From Vesta saturnalis (lineage: Eukaryota; Arthropoda; Insecta; Coleoptera; Lampyridae): a DNA stretch of 64,000 nt. The notes under the pieces were generated by a model that did not search any database, was not told the DNA's origin, and worked only from the letters and a program-made list of their open reading frames with translations. Of this stretch, positions 21,823-34,135 are shown in pieces (positions within the stretch are counted from its first letter, which is position 1; every line of letters begins with the position of its first letter). Position numbers and translations under genes: made by a program. The stretch is from NCBI GenBank assembly GCA_036346205.1, contig JARFJB010000935.1, forward strand, positions 968,501 to 1,032,500, given 5' to 3'.

Positions 21823-23117
21823 ATGAAATTATCTACAAAAATGGTCCTATTCATTTTTCATGTACGACGATCCGTTTGCGAAGTACAGGGTGACCAATGT
21901 GAACGTCGAGTGCTGTATCCGCAAGGCGCGTTTTTTTTTTTAATAGTCTCCCCAGTAGGCTTAGTCTATGTTAAGTGTAAAAAAAATCACGTTTCGGTGT
22001 GATAATTATTGAAACTACAATAGAAGAATAAATTGTTAGCACTACTGTCGTAGTAAGCGAGGACAACGATCTTCTGGTTCTTCTCATCAGACGTAGTCAT
22101 TTATAGCAGCAATTATTTTTCACGAAACCAGGCAAAGGAAAGGTCAAGACACAATTTTATAATTTTTCAGGCTTTTACAAATATCCTCAATGTAAGCAAC
22201 ATATTTTATAGCAACATGTAATAACCGGATGTGATACCACTTCTGCTCTATTCAAAGAGGAAAACTAAATACATTAAAAATGTTCGAAAATCGTCCTGAT
22301 TTGTATGAAACTCCCGAAATTTTTCAACAAGAAGATTGTTCTCAACAACTTATATTTCAGAATGGAGTAAAAATTATATTTACAATGTATGTAGCTCCTA
22401 AGTCGGAAACATCTCTTGATATTTACCGGTATTTAAATTTTGTAAAGTCGACAAGATTATATACTGCTGTAAAGTTACCATCGCTTCCACCTACAAGCTG
22501 CGCAACACTTGTCTCGTGTATATTACCAGGTTTAAACATGGCTGGGAAGAGACATAGATTCACAAGAGTGGGGCTGGATCTTTACTAACAGTTGTTTAGA
22601 GCCGATTACAACATTGTTAACACCTGCGCCAAATAATATTCTTAATACCACTTTTTGCAATTGTACGAAAGGATGCGATACAAACTGTGGATGCAGACAA
22701 AAATCGTTTATTTCCATTCTATGCGTCAACTGTCATTGATAATCATATCTCAATGCAATTCCTGAAGCTTCTGTTGTTGACTGTTCCGATAATGTTCCTA
22801 CTGAGAGTGATATTGATTTTTGTAACAAATATCAGCAAAGATGAGAAAGATAAAGAAGATATCGAACTTCTAGAACTTAACAATGAAATAGTAATACGTG
22901 GAATTTATCAAGACCAGGACGAAACGTAATTTTTGTCCACTCAACATGGACTAGGCTTACTGGGGACACTATGTAAAAAAAACGCGTTTTGTATTCTACC
23001 TCAATGGTGGTGAGGAAACGGATACAGCGCTTGACGTTCACATTCGTCACTTTGTACTTCGCAAAAGGTTCGTCGTACGTGAAATATGAATAGGACCATT
23101 TGTGTAGACAGTTTCAT
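21823..23117. mobile_element. Uncharacterised element with about 165-bp terminal inverted repeats around a Cys-rich gene
   Basis: Bases 21823-21985 and the reverse complement of 22950-23117 match: both begin ATGAAA.T.TCTACA.AAATGGTCC, share TACGACGA.CC.TTTGCGAAGTACA and GCTGTATCCG, and end near CCCAGTA.GC.TAGTC.ATGTT. The left arm has a deletion of about 30 bp. Between the arms lies the pseudogene at 22280-22740. No target-site duplication could be assigned, and no transposase is visible, so the class is unknown. It looks like a DNA transposon or composite element carrying a non-transposase gene. Confidence 0.65.
22280..22740 (+). pseudogene. Cys-rich (CXC-like) uncharacterised multicopy protein, frameshifted
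   Basis: The first frame gives YETPEIFQQEDCSQQLIFQN, then VAPKSETSLDIYRYLNFVKS and LPSLPPTSCA (22280-22515). After a frameshift near 22510-22535 it continues LGRDIDSQEWGWIF, LEPITTLLTPAPNNIL, and the Cys cluster CNCTKGCDTNCGC, RQKSFISILCVNCH, ending at TGA about 22734. W..DI...EWGW, PI.T...PAP, then C-x-C-x3-C-x3-C-x-C resembles the C-terminus of uncharacterised insect proteins that I recall as multicopy. The Cys pattern recalls CXC (tesmin/TSO1-like) zinc domains, but this is only a resemblance. Its placement inside inverted repeats suggests the gene travels with the element. Confidence 0.5.
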
Positions 23118-23309
23118 GAACTTTCTTTCTTGTAACCACCTCAATTGACCTCCGAGCCATAGAAAACGGGATTTTTGCAAAAAATTGATTTTCGTGACCT
23201 TTGACCTTGAGTAATGTTTTAAGCCTGGCCGCTATCGTTTTCTATTTTTAATGTGTTGTTTAAAACAACAAAGATTGCTCACACCATTTTTTTTTGCACT
23301 GAAAACCTA

Positions 23310-23700
23310 AAATTACTGGACTGTTAATAAAGTAGCTGATGCGTTATCTCGAAATCCACTGGCGGCAGAAAGTAATTAGGTACTTGCCGTTGAACTACCA
23401 GATTGCCCCTGGTTTGTTAATAAATTTTGTGAAGTAGAAAACTGCCCGGAGGTTTTCCCAGATTATTGTATTAAGGTAGTAACACTTTACCGGCATTTTC
23501 ATGTAAACAGTTTTAAAGAGAAGTTAGATAGCGAAGCTTAGAAATTATGTATTACAACCGCAGACCGTATTCAAATTATTCAATAAAATCATGATTTACC
23601 AACCGCTGGGTACTTAAGTATCAAAGAATGCAGTGAGAGAGAAACGAATATCTGGATGGTACTGAATTAAGGGTACAGAATGGGTAGCTCTTACCCAAAT
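23310..23700 (+). mobile_element. Gypsy-like pol fragment: RNase H end and integrase zinc region
   Basis: The plus-strand frame reads VNKVADALSRNPLA (about 23326-23365), the end-of-RNase-H signature of Ty3/gypsy elements (N-x-V-A-D-A-L-S-R). About 220 bp later comes HDLPTAGYLSIKE (about 23590-23630), equivalent to the HD.PTAGHLG.KKT start of the integrase HHCC domain. It is broken by stops and ends at the piggyBac target site (23731), which inserted into or beside it. Confidence 0.65.
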
Positions 23701-23989
23701 CAGAACATCGTAGAACCAGTGCTTCCATCTTTAACCCTCCTATTGTGTCAACATTTTAGTTTCACTTATTGTCTTCGGGTCATTATGACGCGGGAGCCTA
23801 TAGTTGTCGTTTTATTGTCATTAAATTGATATAACAGTAAATAATAATAAGAAAAAAGATATGGTGTTTATCATTTTTTACATTTTATTATGTTATTTTA
23901 TTTTTATTACATATTATTATAAATGTTATGTAAAGAACATCTGAAAAACGTAGTAGTTAGGTATATACATTTATTTGTTACAGTTTTGA

Positions 23990-26400
23990 CAGTAGTAATA
24001 TAGGGGAGAGTGGGACACAGTGAAACAGCGTTCACAGTGAAACAATCAATTTAATTTTTAAATACGCCGCCGTATTGCAGTTTTGGTAGGTTGGTAACAG
24101 TCACCCGAGCAACAGATTTCAGTAGCTGGTTGATGTCTTCCATTAAAACTGCGGGTATAAGTATAAGTATTTGTTTTCTAGAGGTCACAGTTTCATACAT
24201 ATTTAAAATGCATCTTCTTACCAAATCATTGTTTTAATATTTTATCGGCTGCCTGGATCATTTTTAACCTAACCTACCAGTTACTTCTTTTAAATAATGT
24301 GTTATTAAGTTTGGGTAAAACTTTTGTAAAATTCGTAAGAAGTACACTCTGAAACACCGTGGAAAAGTACACAGTGAAAGGTTTCAATGTGTACCAACAA
24401 AAGGCCTCGAACCGGTTCACTGTATACCACATGTACAGGCTCTGTATAATTTTTGCGGTGACAAGGAAGCCAAAACCAAGAGAAATAGGGCATGCATCTA
24501 AAGAAGATATGACTGCGGTTGTTTGCTGTTCTTCATGATGGAATGTCACTGAGACAAGCTGCCCACAGTTTTAATGTAAAATACGTGACATTATTTCGAT
24601 ATGTTAAAAAGCAACGGCTAAATCCCGATATCGACGTTCGTATGGAACCGAGTTTTTACAGAAAATGAGGAATCTTCATTAGCTGACTATATCCAGACAT
24701 GTAGCAAATGGCCCATGGGTTGACTACCGCCAAAGTAAGACACCTGGCATACGAATGTGCAGTAATAAATAAGAATCATGAGAACAAAATAAGGCAGCAG
24801 GGCCAGATTGGCTTAGAGGATTTTTAAAAGAAAGAGGCAATCTTAATATTCACCAACCTGAACAGTGTAGTGTCTCAAGATTAACCTCTTTAACCGGCTC
24901 AATATCGACTAGTTTTTACCAAATTAAAGTAACTTTTAATCGAATACCAGAGCTGGCAGATGGTTCCCGCAGTTTCAATTTAGACGGAACTAGTACGACT
25001 ACCGTACATGTTTCTAAGAAAATTGTAGCAGGAAAGGGGTTAAACAGGTTAACAACTGTACAAGTGGAGAAAGGGGCAGCTGGTTACAAAATGTGTTATT
25101 GTCTCCGCTTTGGGCACCAATATTCCACCAGTCATGGTCTTCCCCCGAAAAAAATTTAAAGGATATATGCTAAAGGGTGGTTTTTCAGGAACCCTTGGTT
25201 TGGCTAATTCTTAGCGCTGGATGAATGCTGAATTGTTTCCCCTTGTTATGTATCATTTTATTAAACATACAGGAAGTTGTAGAGAGAGGCCTACTTTATT
25301 AATCTTTGACAACCACGAGAGCCATATTAGCATTGAAGTTGTGGATAAAGCAAGAAATGCTGGGATACACATACTAACACTTCTTCCATATACTAGTAAT
25401 AAATCTCAACCCCTTGATGTGTCAGTATTTGCTCCTTTCAAGAGTTACTATAATTCCGCCTGTCAATCTTGGATGATTAGACATCCGGGTGTTCCTCTAT
25501 CGATTTATGATATCAGTGAATGTGTATCTGAAGCTCTCACAAGGGCATTAACACCAGCAAATATAATGGCTGGGTTTAGAAAGTGTGGAATCTATCCTTT
25601 GAATAAATTCATTTTCACAGACAGTGATTTCCTTAGCTCGGCAGTTACTGATAGACCTCTTGTAGAAACTGACGTAGTTCCCAGCTCTTCAAAAGAAGAT
25701 GTTAATGAAGTTGGTTTCTGTGGCTCACCAGCACAGCCAGTATCAAACAATAATAATCCAGTTGATGAACCAAGTCCATCGCAACAGAATGCACTCTATT
25801 ATGGAACACCTGAGAAGAATGTTGCCATCTCAACTGGAAACGTTACCGCTACTAGTATTTTGAAGGAAAATTTATCTCACCACAAGAATATAAAACATTC
25901 CCTAAGGCGCACAGTCGAAAGAACAGTAACTGACAGCCAAGGAAAAGAAACGAAGTACAATAATAACCGACACACCGAGAAAGAAGCTCTTCTAGAAAAG
26001 AAAACAGAAAGCATATTTCACAAAAGACTCAAATCAGAATATCAGAATTAAATGTGGTAAAAAGAAACACAAAAAGGCCAAAACATTTAAGAAAGTACAT
26101 CATGATGAGTCGTCAGGTTCAGATGTAGAACTAAGATATGCTGGAAGCTCTGATGATGATCATTTGAGTTTATCTGATGTTGATGACCATTTTGAAAATA
26201 AAACGCCCAGGAAAGAAGATTTCGTTCTTGTTAGATTCAATGGGAACATTTATTACATCGGAAAGGTACTGGATGAATTGGGAGGTGATGAATATGAAAC
26301 ATCTTTCTTACGCAAGACAAAAAAATTTGGAGATTGCAGCTTTCTATTTCGAACTGTACCCTTGCTTCGACATTACTGCTCGAAGAACGTGGCTTTATAA
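23990..26400 (+). mobile_element. Pogo-like element inserted in the piggyBac element
   Basis: The left end, GGGGAGAGTGGGACACAGTG near 24003-24022, resembles the GGGGAGAGTGGGGC-type ends I associate with insect pogo elements. The transposase pseudogene follows. I could not find the right terminal repeat: the C-terminus of the transposase (26400) is followed at once by piggyBac coding sequence, so the 3' end has been lost. Confidence 0.6.
24495..26400 (+). pseudogene. Pogo-like transposase (psq-type HTH plus DDE domain)
   Basis: The N-terminal HTH is legible as LHDGMSLRQAAHSFNVKYVT (about 24525-24590). The region 24590-25200 is broken by stops but retains FGTNIPPVMVFPRKKFKGYM (about 25110-25170). 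The open part, 25221-26051, has LLIFDNHESHISIEVVDKA (catalytic Asp), LLPYTSNKSQPLDVSVFAPF (catalytic Asp), SIYDISECVSEALTRALTP and GFRKCGIYPLN, the standard pogo/Tigger DDE_1 order. A basic linker and a C-terminal module (EDFVLVRFNGNIYYIGKVLD..., to 26400) complete it. Stops and frameshifts are confined mostly to the N-terminal third. Confidence 0.85.
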
Positions 26401-27290
26401 CCATTTTAGCTGCAGGAATACTTCGAGAGAGACGTTTTCTTTCTTGCAATAATGGAGTGATCAAGGAATTACTTAGTTCTTCAAGAAATAAGTCGCCGTT
26501 TTCTAAGTTTTCCTGCATTCCAGGTTGGAGTTACTTCGCACCACAGAACACAAGCGTTGTAAGCTGAAACGTCCATGATATTGTAAAAGGTAGTCATTGG
26601 CCATCTTTTAGTTTGCAGTCTGCATGTGTCTGTTATTATTAACTTGTCTAACGTGTTTACAGCACCTTTAGTTTTATTGTAACCTGGAATCCTAAACGGC
26701 TTTCTATGATCTTGGTTACACACTCCGTTATCGTGGTGCATGGTGCTCTTGAGCGTAACATTTTTATTCCGTTTAGTAATATAGGAAACTATCGACGTGT
26801 CCTTGGTAAAGTAAAACCTTTAATAAAGAACTTCTTTCCTGTTGCAGACCAATACGGCTGGCAATTCAGGCTTATATTTGCGAATAGTGCCCAGGATGGT
26901 TATTTTTCTCTTCAATAGCATCTGCCCCAGATTGTACGAGATAAAAAAATTATCGCACGTTACGTTGTGATCTTTTAGACCATAAGTAAGATCTAGCACA
27001 ACTCTTTTACCTTGATATCTCTCTAGAGGTTCACCTTTTTTCCCGAGGTAAACTTGCATGTTATATGCATAAGCAGTTACAGAATCCCATAAAGTCCAAA
27101 TCTTGAATCCTTATTAGCAGGTTTATTCACAATGTACCATATAAAAAGACAACAGCATCTAAAAGGTATCAGTTGCTCATCTACTATTAGATTTTCGTGA
27201 ACATTATAGAGCTTACGTAGAATTGCAACCCATTCATCCCACAAGTACCGTATGGGAATTAATTTACCAGTTTAGTCATATTGACCCGAA
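26400..27290 (-). pseudogene. piggyBac transposase, C-terminal half
   Basis: The minus strand starts directly inside the right TIR with DEWVAILRKLYNVHENLIVDEQLIPF (first catalytic Asp region), then LGKKGEPLERYQGKRVVLDL, GLKDHNVTCDNFFISYN (second Asp) and LKRKITILGTIRKYKPELP (27059-26820). After frame changes come YNKTKGAVNTLDKL and WPMTTFYNIMDVSAYNA...TPTWNAGKLRKRR (26741-26481). In the usual KGGVD motif the Asp is the third catalytic residue; here the text is KGAVN, so that residue is lost. The N-terminus is absent and no Cys-rich C-terminal tail is seen before the pogo junction. Confidence 0.8.
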
Positions 27291-27599
27291 TATAATAGGA
27301 GGGTTAAGCTCTAAGCTTCTATTAAGACACAAAGGTTGTTTCATACTTTAGTTACTTAGGCGAAATAAAAGTACATACAGGGTAAAATATTATATTTTTG
27401 TTATTAAGGATTAATAACTAAGTCTGTAGAAGGTTAAGTATTAATAAACAGTTTTAAAGCTAATAACGCCAAACTAACGTTTTCACTTTGAAATTCGTTA
27501 AAAACTAGCATTATGTGTTTTTTCTTCATTTAGTAGCCAACCACATCTTAAATTATGGTTATTATGACATGAAATAAATAATGAAACAGTAATACCAAC

Positions 27600-28522
27600 C
27601 TAAATATAAGGTTTTTTAGCATGGGCTACAACCAAGGTGTATGGGCAGTGAAAACTCTCTTTGCCGTCATCATCGGAATCCACTAATTTCTTTTCCCTAA
27701 AAAATTCTAAGTGTTTCAATGCATACTCTTGTTGCAACTCTTTGGGAATACTAAATGTATTCACAGCGATGCTAATGTCTAGAGCACAAAACAATAACTA
27801 CCCTTCAGTATATTTCCTTGAAATTTTTATACTTATAAAAGAATCCTCCGAATATATGTGGATTCGTTGTTTAGCCATGCATGACTGAGGAATAAATCCA
27901 ACTTCTTTTAATAGCTTTTCAAAATATTTATCCGGATTTTTATACTTGTGCGTCGTATATACTGTTTTGTCAAAATCACGCATATATGGGTTAAACTTAG
28001 GTATTTTACTTATAAATTCACAAACTTCAAACATGCATATGTTTCCCAAAAAAGTAATGAGTACTTCCCCACCAGGTTTTAGCATTTTATACATAGTTGT
28101 TAAAGCTTTTCTAAAAAAAAGTATTAGTTTAACATCACTGCGGAACTAAAATCTTACCTTTGGTTGTTAACGAAGTGTAGGCAGTAGAACGAAAAGATAT
28201 TATCAAATGCTTCACAAAACTGTTTTGGTAAGTTTTCATTTAGGATATCAAATTTATGAAAAAATACATTCGAAATATTTCTGTATTTTTTTTCAGCATA
28301 TTCTATCATCGCTGAGGAAATGTCAATACCCACAAGTTTATTAATGGTCTGAGGGAGATGTGGAAGTAACAATTTGGTGGTTGCACCACCTGGACCACAA
28401 CCCACATCTACAACACTAGCATTATTATTAATCCTTACTTTGTTTTTGTATAGCTGCAGAGCATAAATAGTATCTCTATCAGACTGTACTCCATATTTTG
28501 AAAATAAATCTGGATTATTCAT
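27600..28522 (-). CDS. Juvenile hormone acid O-methyltransferase-like protein, 3 exons, 273 aa
   Basis: Exons are 28522-28158, 28110-27833 and 27778-27600, joined by short GT-AG introns of 47 bp (GTAAGA...TTTTTTTAG) and 54 bp (GTATAA...CTCTAG). The summed exons give exactly 273 codons plus TAG, the usual length of the family. SAM-binding motif I is VVDVGCGPGGAT (residues 37-48), the acidic ribose-binding position is GIDIS (D67), and the family signature FDNIFSFYCLHFVNNQR (residues about 106-122) precedes LKPGGEVLITFLG. The enzyme family methylates juvenile hormone acid or farnesoic acid with SAM in the cytosol. The signature normally reads CLHWV; here Trp is Phe (residue 117), so substrate use may differ. 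An in-frame ATG seven codons upstream (28543) is a possible alternative start; MNNPDLF fits the family better. This is the only intact recognisable host gene in the window. Confidence 0.88.
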
Positions 28523-28549
28523 TTTCACGGTACAGTAAACCATCTACTA

Positions 28550-28955
28550 ACTTTAGGATGTAGCAGGCTCGCCTTTTTAACAATTTTTTCTGATTCATAT
28601 CAATAGCAACTAAAAACATGTGTGAACATTAGCGCAGTTGTTTCAAAATATTATGATTACTAATATAAATTAATTAATGAATATGAAAAAACAAAGATTT
28701 GTTTTATTGTATTTTAATTCGCTTTGTGACTTTGATGACCTCGAACATGATTACTTAATGTTAAGTAGGTAAAATGATTACTTATTGAGCAACCATTCAT
28801 GCAATATGTAGTCGTATTTATTTATTCACTTTCTGGATTTTGCAATGAATCGATTCATAGTAACAAATATGAGTCAGTCTACGGGAAGGAATTTCGTTCT
28901 ATTGTTTGGGTCAATGATTAAATACTTATTGCGTAGTTGAATGTAATTCGCTTTT
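28550..28955. other. Upstream region of the methyltransferase gene; no other feature
   Basis: AT-rich sequence. I found no convincing TATA box plus initiator pair on the minus strand. An inverted or duplicated short motif (ATGATTACTTA at about 28748-28785) recurs twice. Confidence 0.3.
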
Positions 28956-28959
28956 AATT

Positions 28960-29170
28960 TTTTTTGAATAGATTCAACCTAGCACATTGTAGAAAGTATG
29001 GTTCACCAGTGAGATATAAACTTTTTGAGAACCTTGATGTCAAAAAAGAGATAATAAATATCTGGTGTGAAACAACACACGACCTTCTAACCTACAAAGT
29101 GGAAATAAAAAGAAATTATGTAAAATTTTTTATGGTAATTATGCAACCCCTTCCACAACAGAAATAGGTA
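28960..29170 (+). repeat. Dispersed repeat R3 (shared with 6720-6850)
   Basis: Shared words are AAATAT.TGGTGTG.AACA.CAC, GACCTTC.AACCTACAAA.TGGA and ATTATGCAACC. The open frame of 67 codons across it has no recognisable domain and is probably incidental. Confidence 0.5.
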
Positions 29171-29727
29171 ACAATAAATTAAACCTTTAGTTTGTAACGT
29201 GCTAAGGTTTGTAACTGGCTAAATCGTAAAAGTAAATTTATAAAATTTGATGGTACGAAAAAGTACTCATGTACGCCCTCTATACTCCAATGGCATAATG
29301 TAACTTTGGTATTTACTTATTTAATAGCATATAATTGTTAATGTATGAAATTCTCGCTAGATGGCGGCATTGAAGAATACAATAATTTGGAACCTCCTTT
29401 ATTGAAATTTTTATCGATACAAAAGCGATCTATTTAACAATTTTTGGTTGAAAGGGGTTGATAACGTTTTCTTTTCCTTCTGCCGATCTCTAGAAAAACC
29501 TCAACATTTCTTCTGGAAAATCTCTAATAACGATTCTTCGGGTATAATATGGGAGAAATACATACGACAAAGTATATTTGGTTCTCTCTACACTCTCTGT
29601 CCAAGCTTTGTTGCTCGCATTTAAGTGCGGCTTTAAATAAATATTCTAGTTGTTAAAATTTGGCGTTTGAAACCGCACCACCTCTAAACAAACTACTGAT
29701 CCTCTCGATCGACTACGGAAAACAATC

Positions 29728-30508
29728 CATACCACGTAATGGTTACCATGTAATGGATATCACGTAATGGTTATCACGTAATGGTTACCATGTAATGGTT
29801 ATCACGTAATGGTTATCACGTAATGGTTATCACGTAATATTTATTACGTAATGGCTATCATGTAATGGTTATCACGTAATGGTTATCACGTAATGGCTAT
29901 CACGTAATGATTATCACGTGATGGTTATCACGTAATGGTTATCACGTAATGGTTATCACGTAATGGTTATCATGTAATGGTTATCACGTATTGGTTATCA
30001 CGTAATCGTTATCACGTAATGGTTATCACGTAACGGTTATCATGTAGTGGATATCACGTAATGGTTATCACGTAATGGTTATCACGTAATGGCTATCACG
30101 TAATGGTTATCACGTAATGGTTATCACGTAATGGTTATCACGTAATGATTATCACGTGATGGTTATCACGTAATGGTTATCACGTAATAGTTATCACGTA
30201 ATGGTTATCACGTAATGGTTATCATGTAATGGTTATCACGTACTGGTTATCACGTAATCGTTATCACGTAATGGTTATCACGTAATGGTTATCACGTAAT
30301 GGATATCACGTAATGGTTATCACGTAATGGTTATCACGAAATGGTTATTACGTAATGGTTATTACGTAATGGTTATCACGTAATGGTTATCACGTAATGG
30401 TTATCACGTAATGGTTATCACGTGATGATTATTACGTAATGGTTATCACGTAATGGATATCACGTAATGGTTATCAAGTAATGGTTATCACGTAATGGTT
30501 AGCGGCTA
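29728..30508 (+). repeat. 14-bp minisatellite, about 55 copies, with higher-order structure
   Basis: The unit is ATGGTTATCACGTA. Single-base variants mark units: ATCACGTGAT (E-box CACGTG) at about 29914 and 30152, ATCATGTAAT, ATTACGTAAT (palindromic bZIP-like core) at about 29841, 30347 and 30430, and CACGTA(T/C)TGG. The ordered block from GATTATCACGTGATGG to TAATCGTTATCACG is present twice, starting at 29909 and 30147 (238 bp = 17 units apart), with one extra unit gained in the second block. The last units decay at 30490-30508. There is no ORF and no spacer sequence. Confidence 0.95.
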
Positions 30509-30509
30509 A

Positions 30510-31126
30510 TGGTTTACTAATTACTAGTTATCTCTAAATATCTGGAAGTTAATGATTGGAATTTAACTTCGACAATTGCTGTAAAACGTCTGCACGTTAT
30601 ATTCGCTACATGTTCTTTTGTGGACGCTTAACCGATATCTTCCTTCTGCTCTTTGGATTCGGCTGCACCACCTTCTGTGCTGTAACTACATTAGGGAAAT
30701 CCTTTAACCCCTACGAATAAAGGTCATAGGGTTATTGTTATCTATCACATGAATACATACTTTATTCTCGCTTTATATTGGAATTACTCGACAGTGATTT
30801 CTCTCATGTTCACTATAAAATGGTAATATCGACTTAATTAGTAGAATTACAATATATTGGTGGTTATTTGCTAACGATTCTCAAATTGCTAAAACATTTG
30901 CCGACTCCATATTTAAGTTTCTTTTAGTAACTTTTCAATTTACAAGATTCATTACTAACTTTAAATTTTTGATAAATTAGAACCACACCCGTGGCATTCA
31001 TAGTTAGCTACCATTTTAGTCTTTACTGTGGAGTTGCGCAATAGAAATTACGTCATAATAGCTAACAGCTCCTGTATTTTTTTATTTATCCTTTTGGTTT
31101 TATATACACTACGAACTAGCTCAAAG
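30510..31126. other. No gene recognised
   Basis: Ordinary AT-rich sequence between the 14-bp array and the (TA)n tract. I see no repeats or coding signal. Confidence 0.3.
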
Positions 31127-32320
<1,194 letters not shown>

Positions 32321-32325
32321 TATAT

Positions 32326-33615
32326 TTAAATATTTCATCTTTTTCATATTTCATAAAATTATAACGTGTTAAGTTATTCTTAAAGGTATTACCATTTACT
32401 GAAGAACATAAAAGATAAATTAAAAAAAAAACAACACACGCACACACGCACACACGCACACACGCACACACGCACACACCCACACACGCACACACGCACA
32501 CACGCACACACGCACACACACGCACACACGCACACACGCACACACGCACACCACACACAGCACAGACACACACGCACACCGCACACACCACACACACACA
32601 CACGACACGTGCACACGCACACACGCACACACGCACACCGCACACACACACACAAGCACACACACACACGTACACTAGCACACGCTCACATGCACACCGC
32701 ACACGCACATTCTCACGCACACCAACACGTACACGCACACGTACACACACGTACACACCCAACCACACACACACTCACACACACATACTCACGCACATTT
32801 CACCACACAGACACATACAGGTCACACACACGCCCACGCCACACACACACACAGCATGCACACGCACACCGTTACGTACATGACCATGCATACGCACATG
32901 TACACAACAGCACTCGCATACGCGACACACCCGCACCACACGACGCACACACACACACACACACAGCATAGACACACGCCACACACATATACTAACGCTT
33001 ACATACTCACACACACATACACACTGTCACACACACACGCATACACGCACATACGCACACACGCACACCCACCCATGTATTTATATATTTCATCTTTTTC
33101 ATATTTCATAAAATTATAACGTGTTAAGTTATTCTTAAAGATATTACCATTTACTGAGTACTGTAACTGTAATTTATATAAACGATAAATTAAAAAAAAA
33201 CAACACACGCACACACGCACACACCCACACACGCACACACGCACACATGCACACACTCACACATGCACACACGCACACACGCACACACGCACACACTCAC
33301 ACACGGACACACGCGCACACGCACACACGCACACACGCACAGACGCACACACGCACACACGCACACCCGCACACACACACACACACAAGCACACACTCAC
33401 ACACACACGTGTACACGTGCACACGCACACGCGCACACGCGCACACACGCACACACGCACAGACGCACACACGCACACACACACGCACACACGCACACAC
33501 GCACACACGCTCACATGCACACACACACGCACATTCTCAAGCACACCAACACGTACACGCACACGCACACACACGTACACACCAAACCACACACTCACAC
33601 ACATACTCACGCACA

Positions 33616-33664
<49 letters not shown>

Positions 33665-33803
33665 GGTACACACACACGCCCACGCGCACACGCACACACA
33701 CACACAAGCATATGCACACGCACACCGTTACGTACATGACCATGCATACGCACATGTACAAGCACACTCACTCACATACGCTCACGCACACGCAAACGCA
33801 CAC

Positions 33804-33835
<32 letters not shown>

Positions 33836-33885
33836 GCATAGTCACCCCCCCTCACACATACTAACGCTTACATACTCACACACAC

Positions 33886-33946
<61 letters not shown>

Positions 33947-34135
33947 ACTGTCACACACACACAAACACACGCATACACGCACATACGCACACACGCACAC
34001 CCACCCACCTACCCACACACACACATACACACACACACACATACTCACACACACACACACGCACACACACAGTGACATACACACACAGACACACACGCAC
34101 ACACGTACACACGCATACATACACACACGCACATG
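32326..34135 (+). repeat. Tandemly duplicated compound (CACACG)n/(CA)n block
   Basis: Two units each begin with the same unique 105-bp leader (ATTTCATCTTTTTCATATTTC...CCATTTACTGA...AAATTAAAAAAAAA; 32330-32430 and 33088-33200). They continue through CACACG-rich repeat and pass the same landmarks in order: CACATTCTCA.GCACACCAACACG (32706, 33532), CACACCGTTACGTACATGACC (about 32864, 33721), ACTAACGCTTACATACTC (about 32991, 33858) and CACACGCACACCCACCCA. Unit 1 is about 750 bp; unit 2 is longer through extra (CA)n. All open frames here are artefacts. Confidence 0.9.

Larger units (their letters stand above)
23735..27303 (-). mobile_element. piggyBac-like transposon with TTAA duplications, carrying a nested pogo element
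   Basis: TTAA flanks both ends (23731-23734, 27304-27307). The termini are inverted repeats CCCTCCTATT(G/A)T(G/A)T, and subterminal TCGGGTCA(T/A)TATGAC is also inverted at both ends. These are the hallmarks of piggyBac. The transposase C-terminal half runs on the minus strand from the right TIR to about 26400; the N-terminal half is missing. A pogo-like element occupies about 23990-26400. Without it the element would be about 1.2 kb, an internally deleted copy. Confidence 0.85.

Noticed and set aside
29728..30508. Possible CRISPR-like array
   Set aside because: Units are contiguous 14-mers with no spacers, and the window is eukaryotic.
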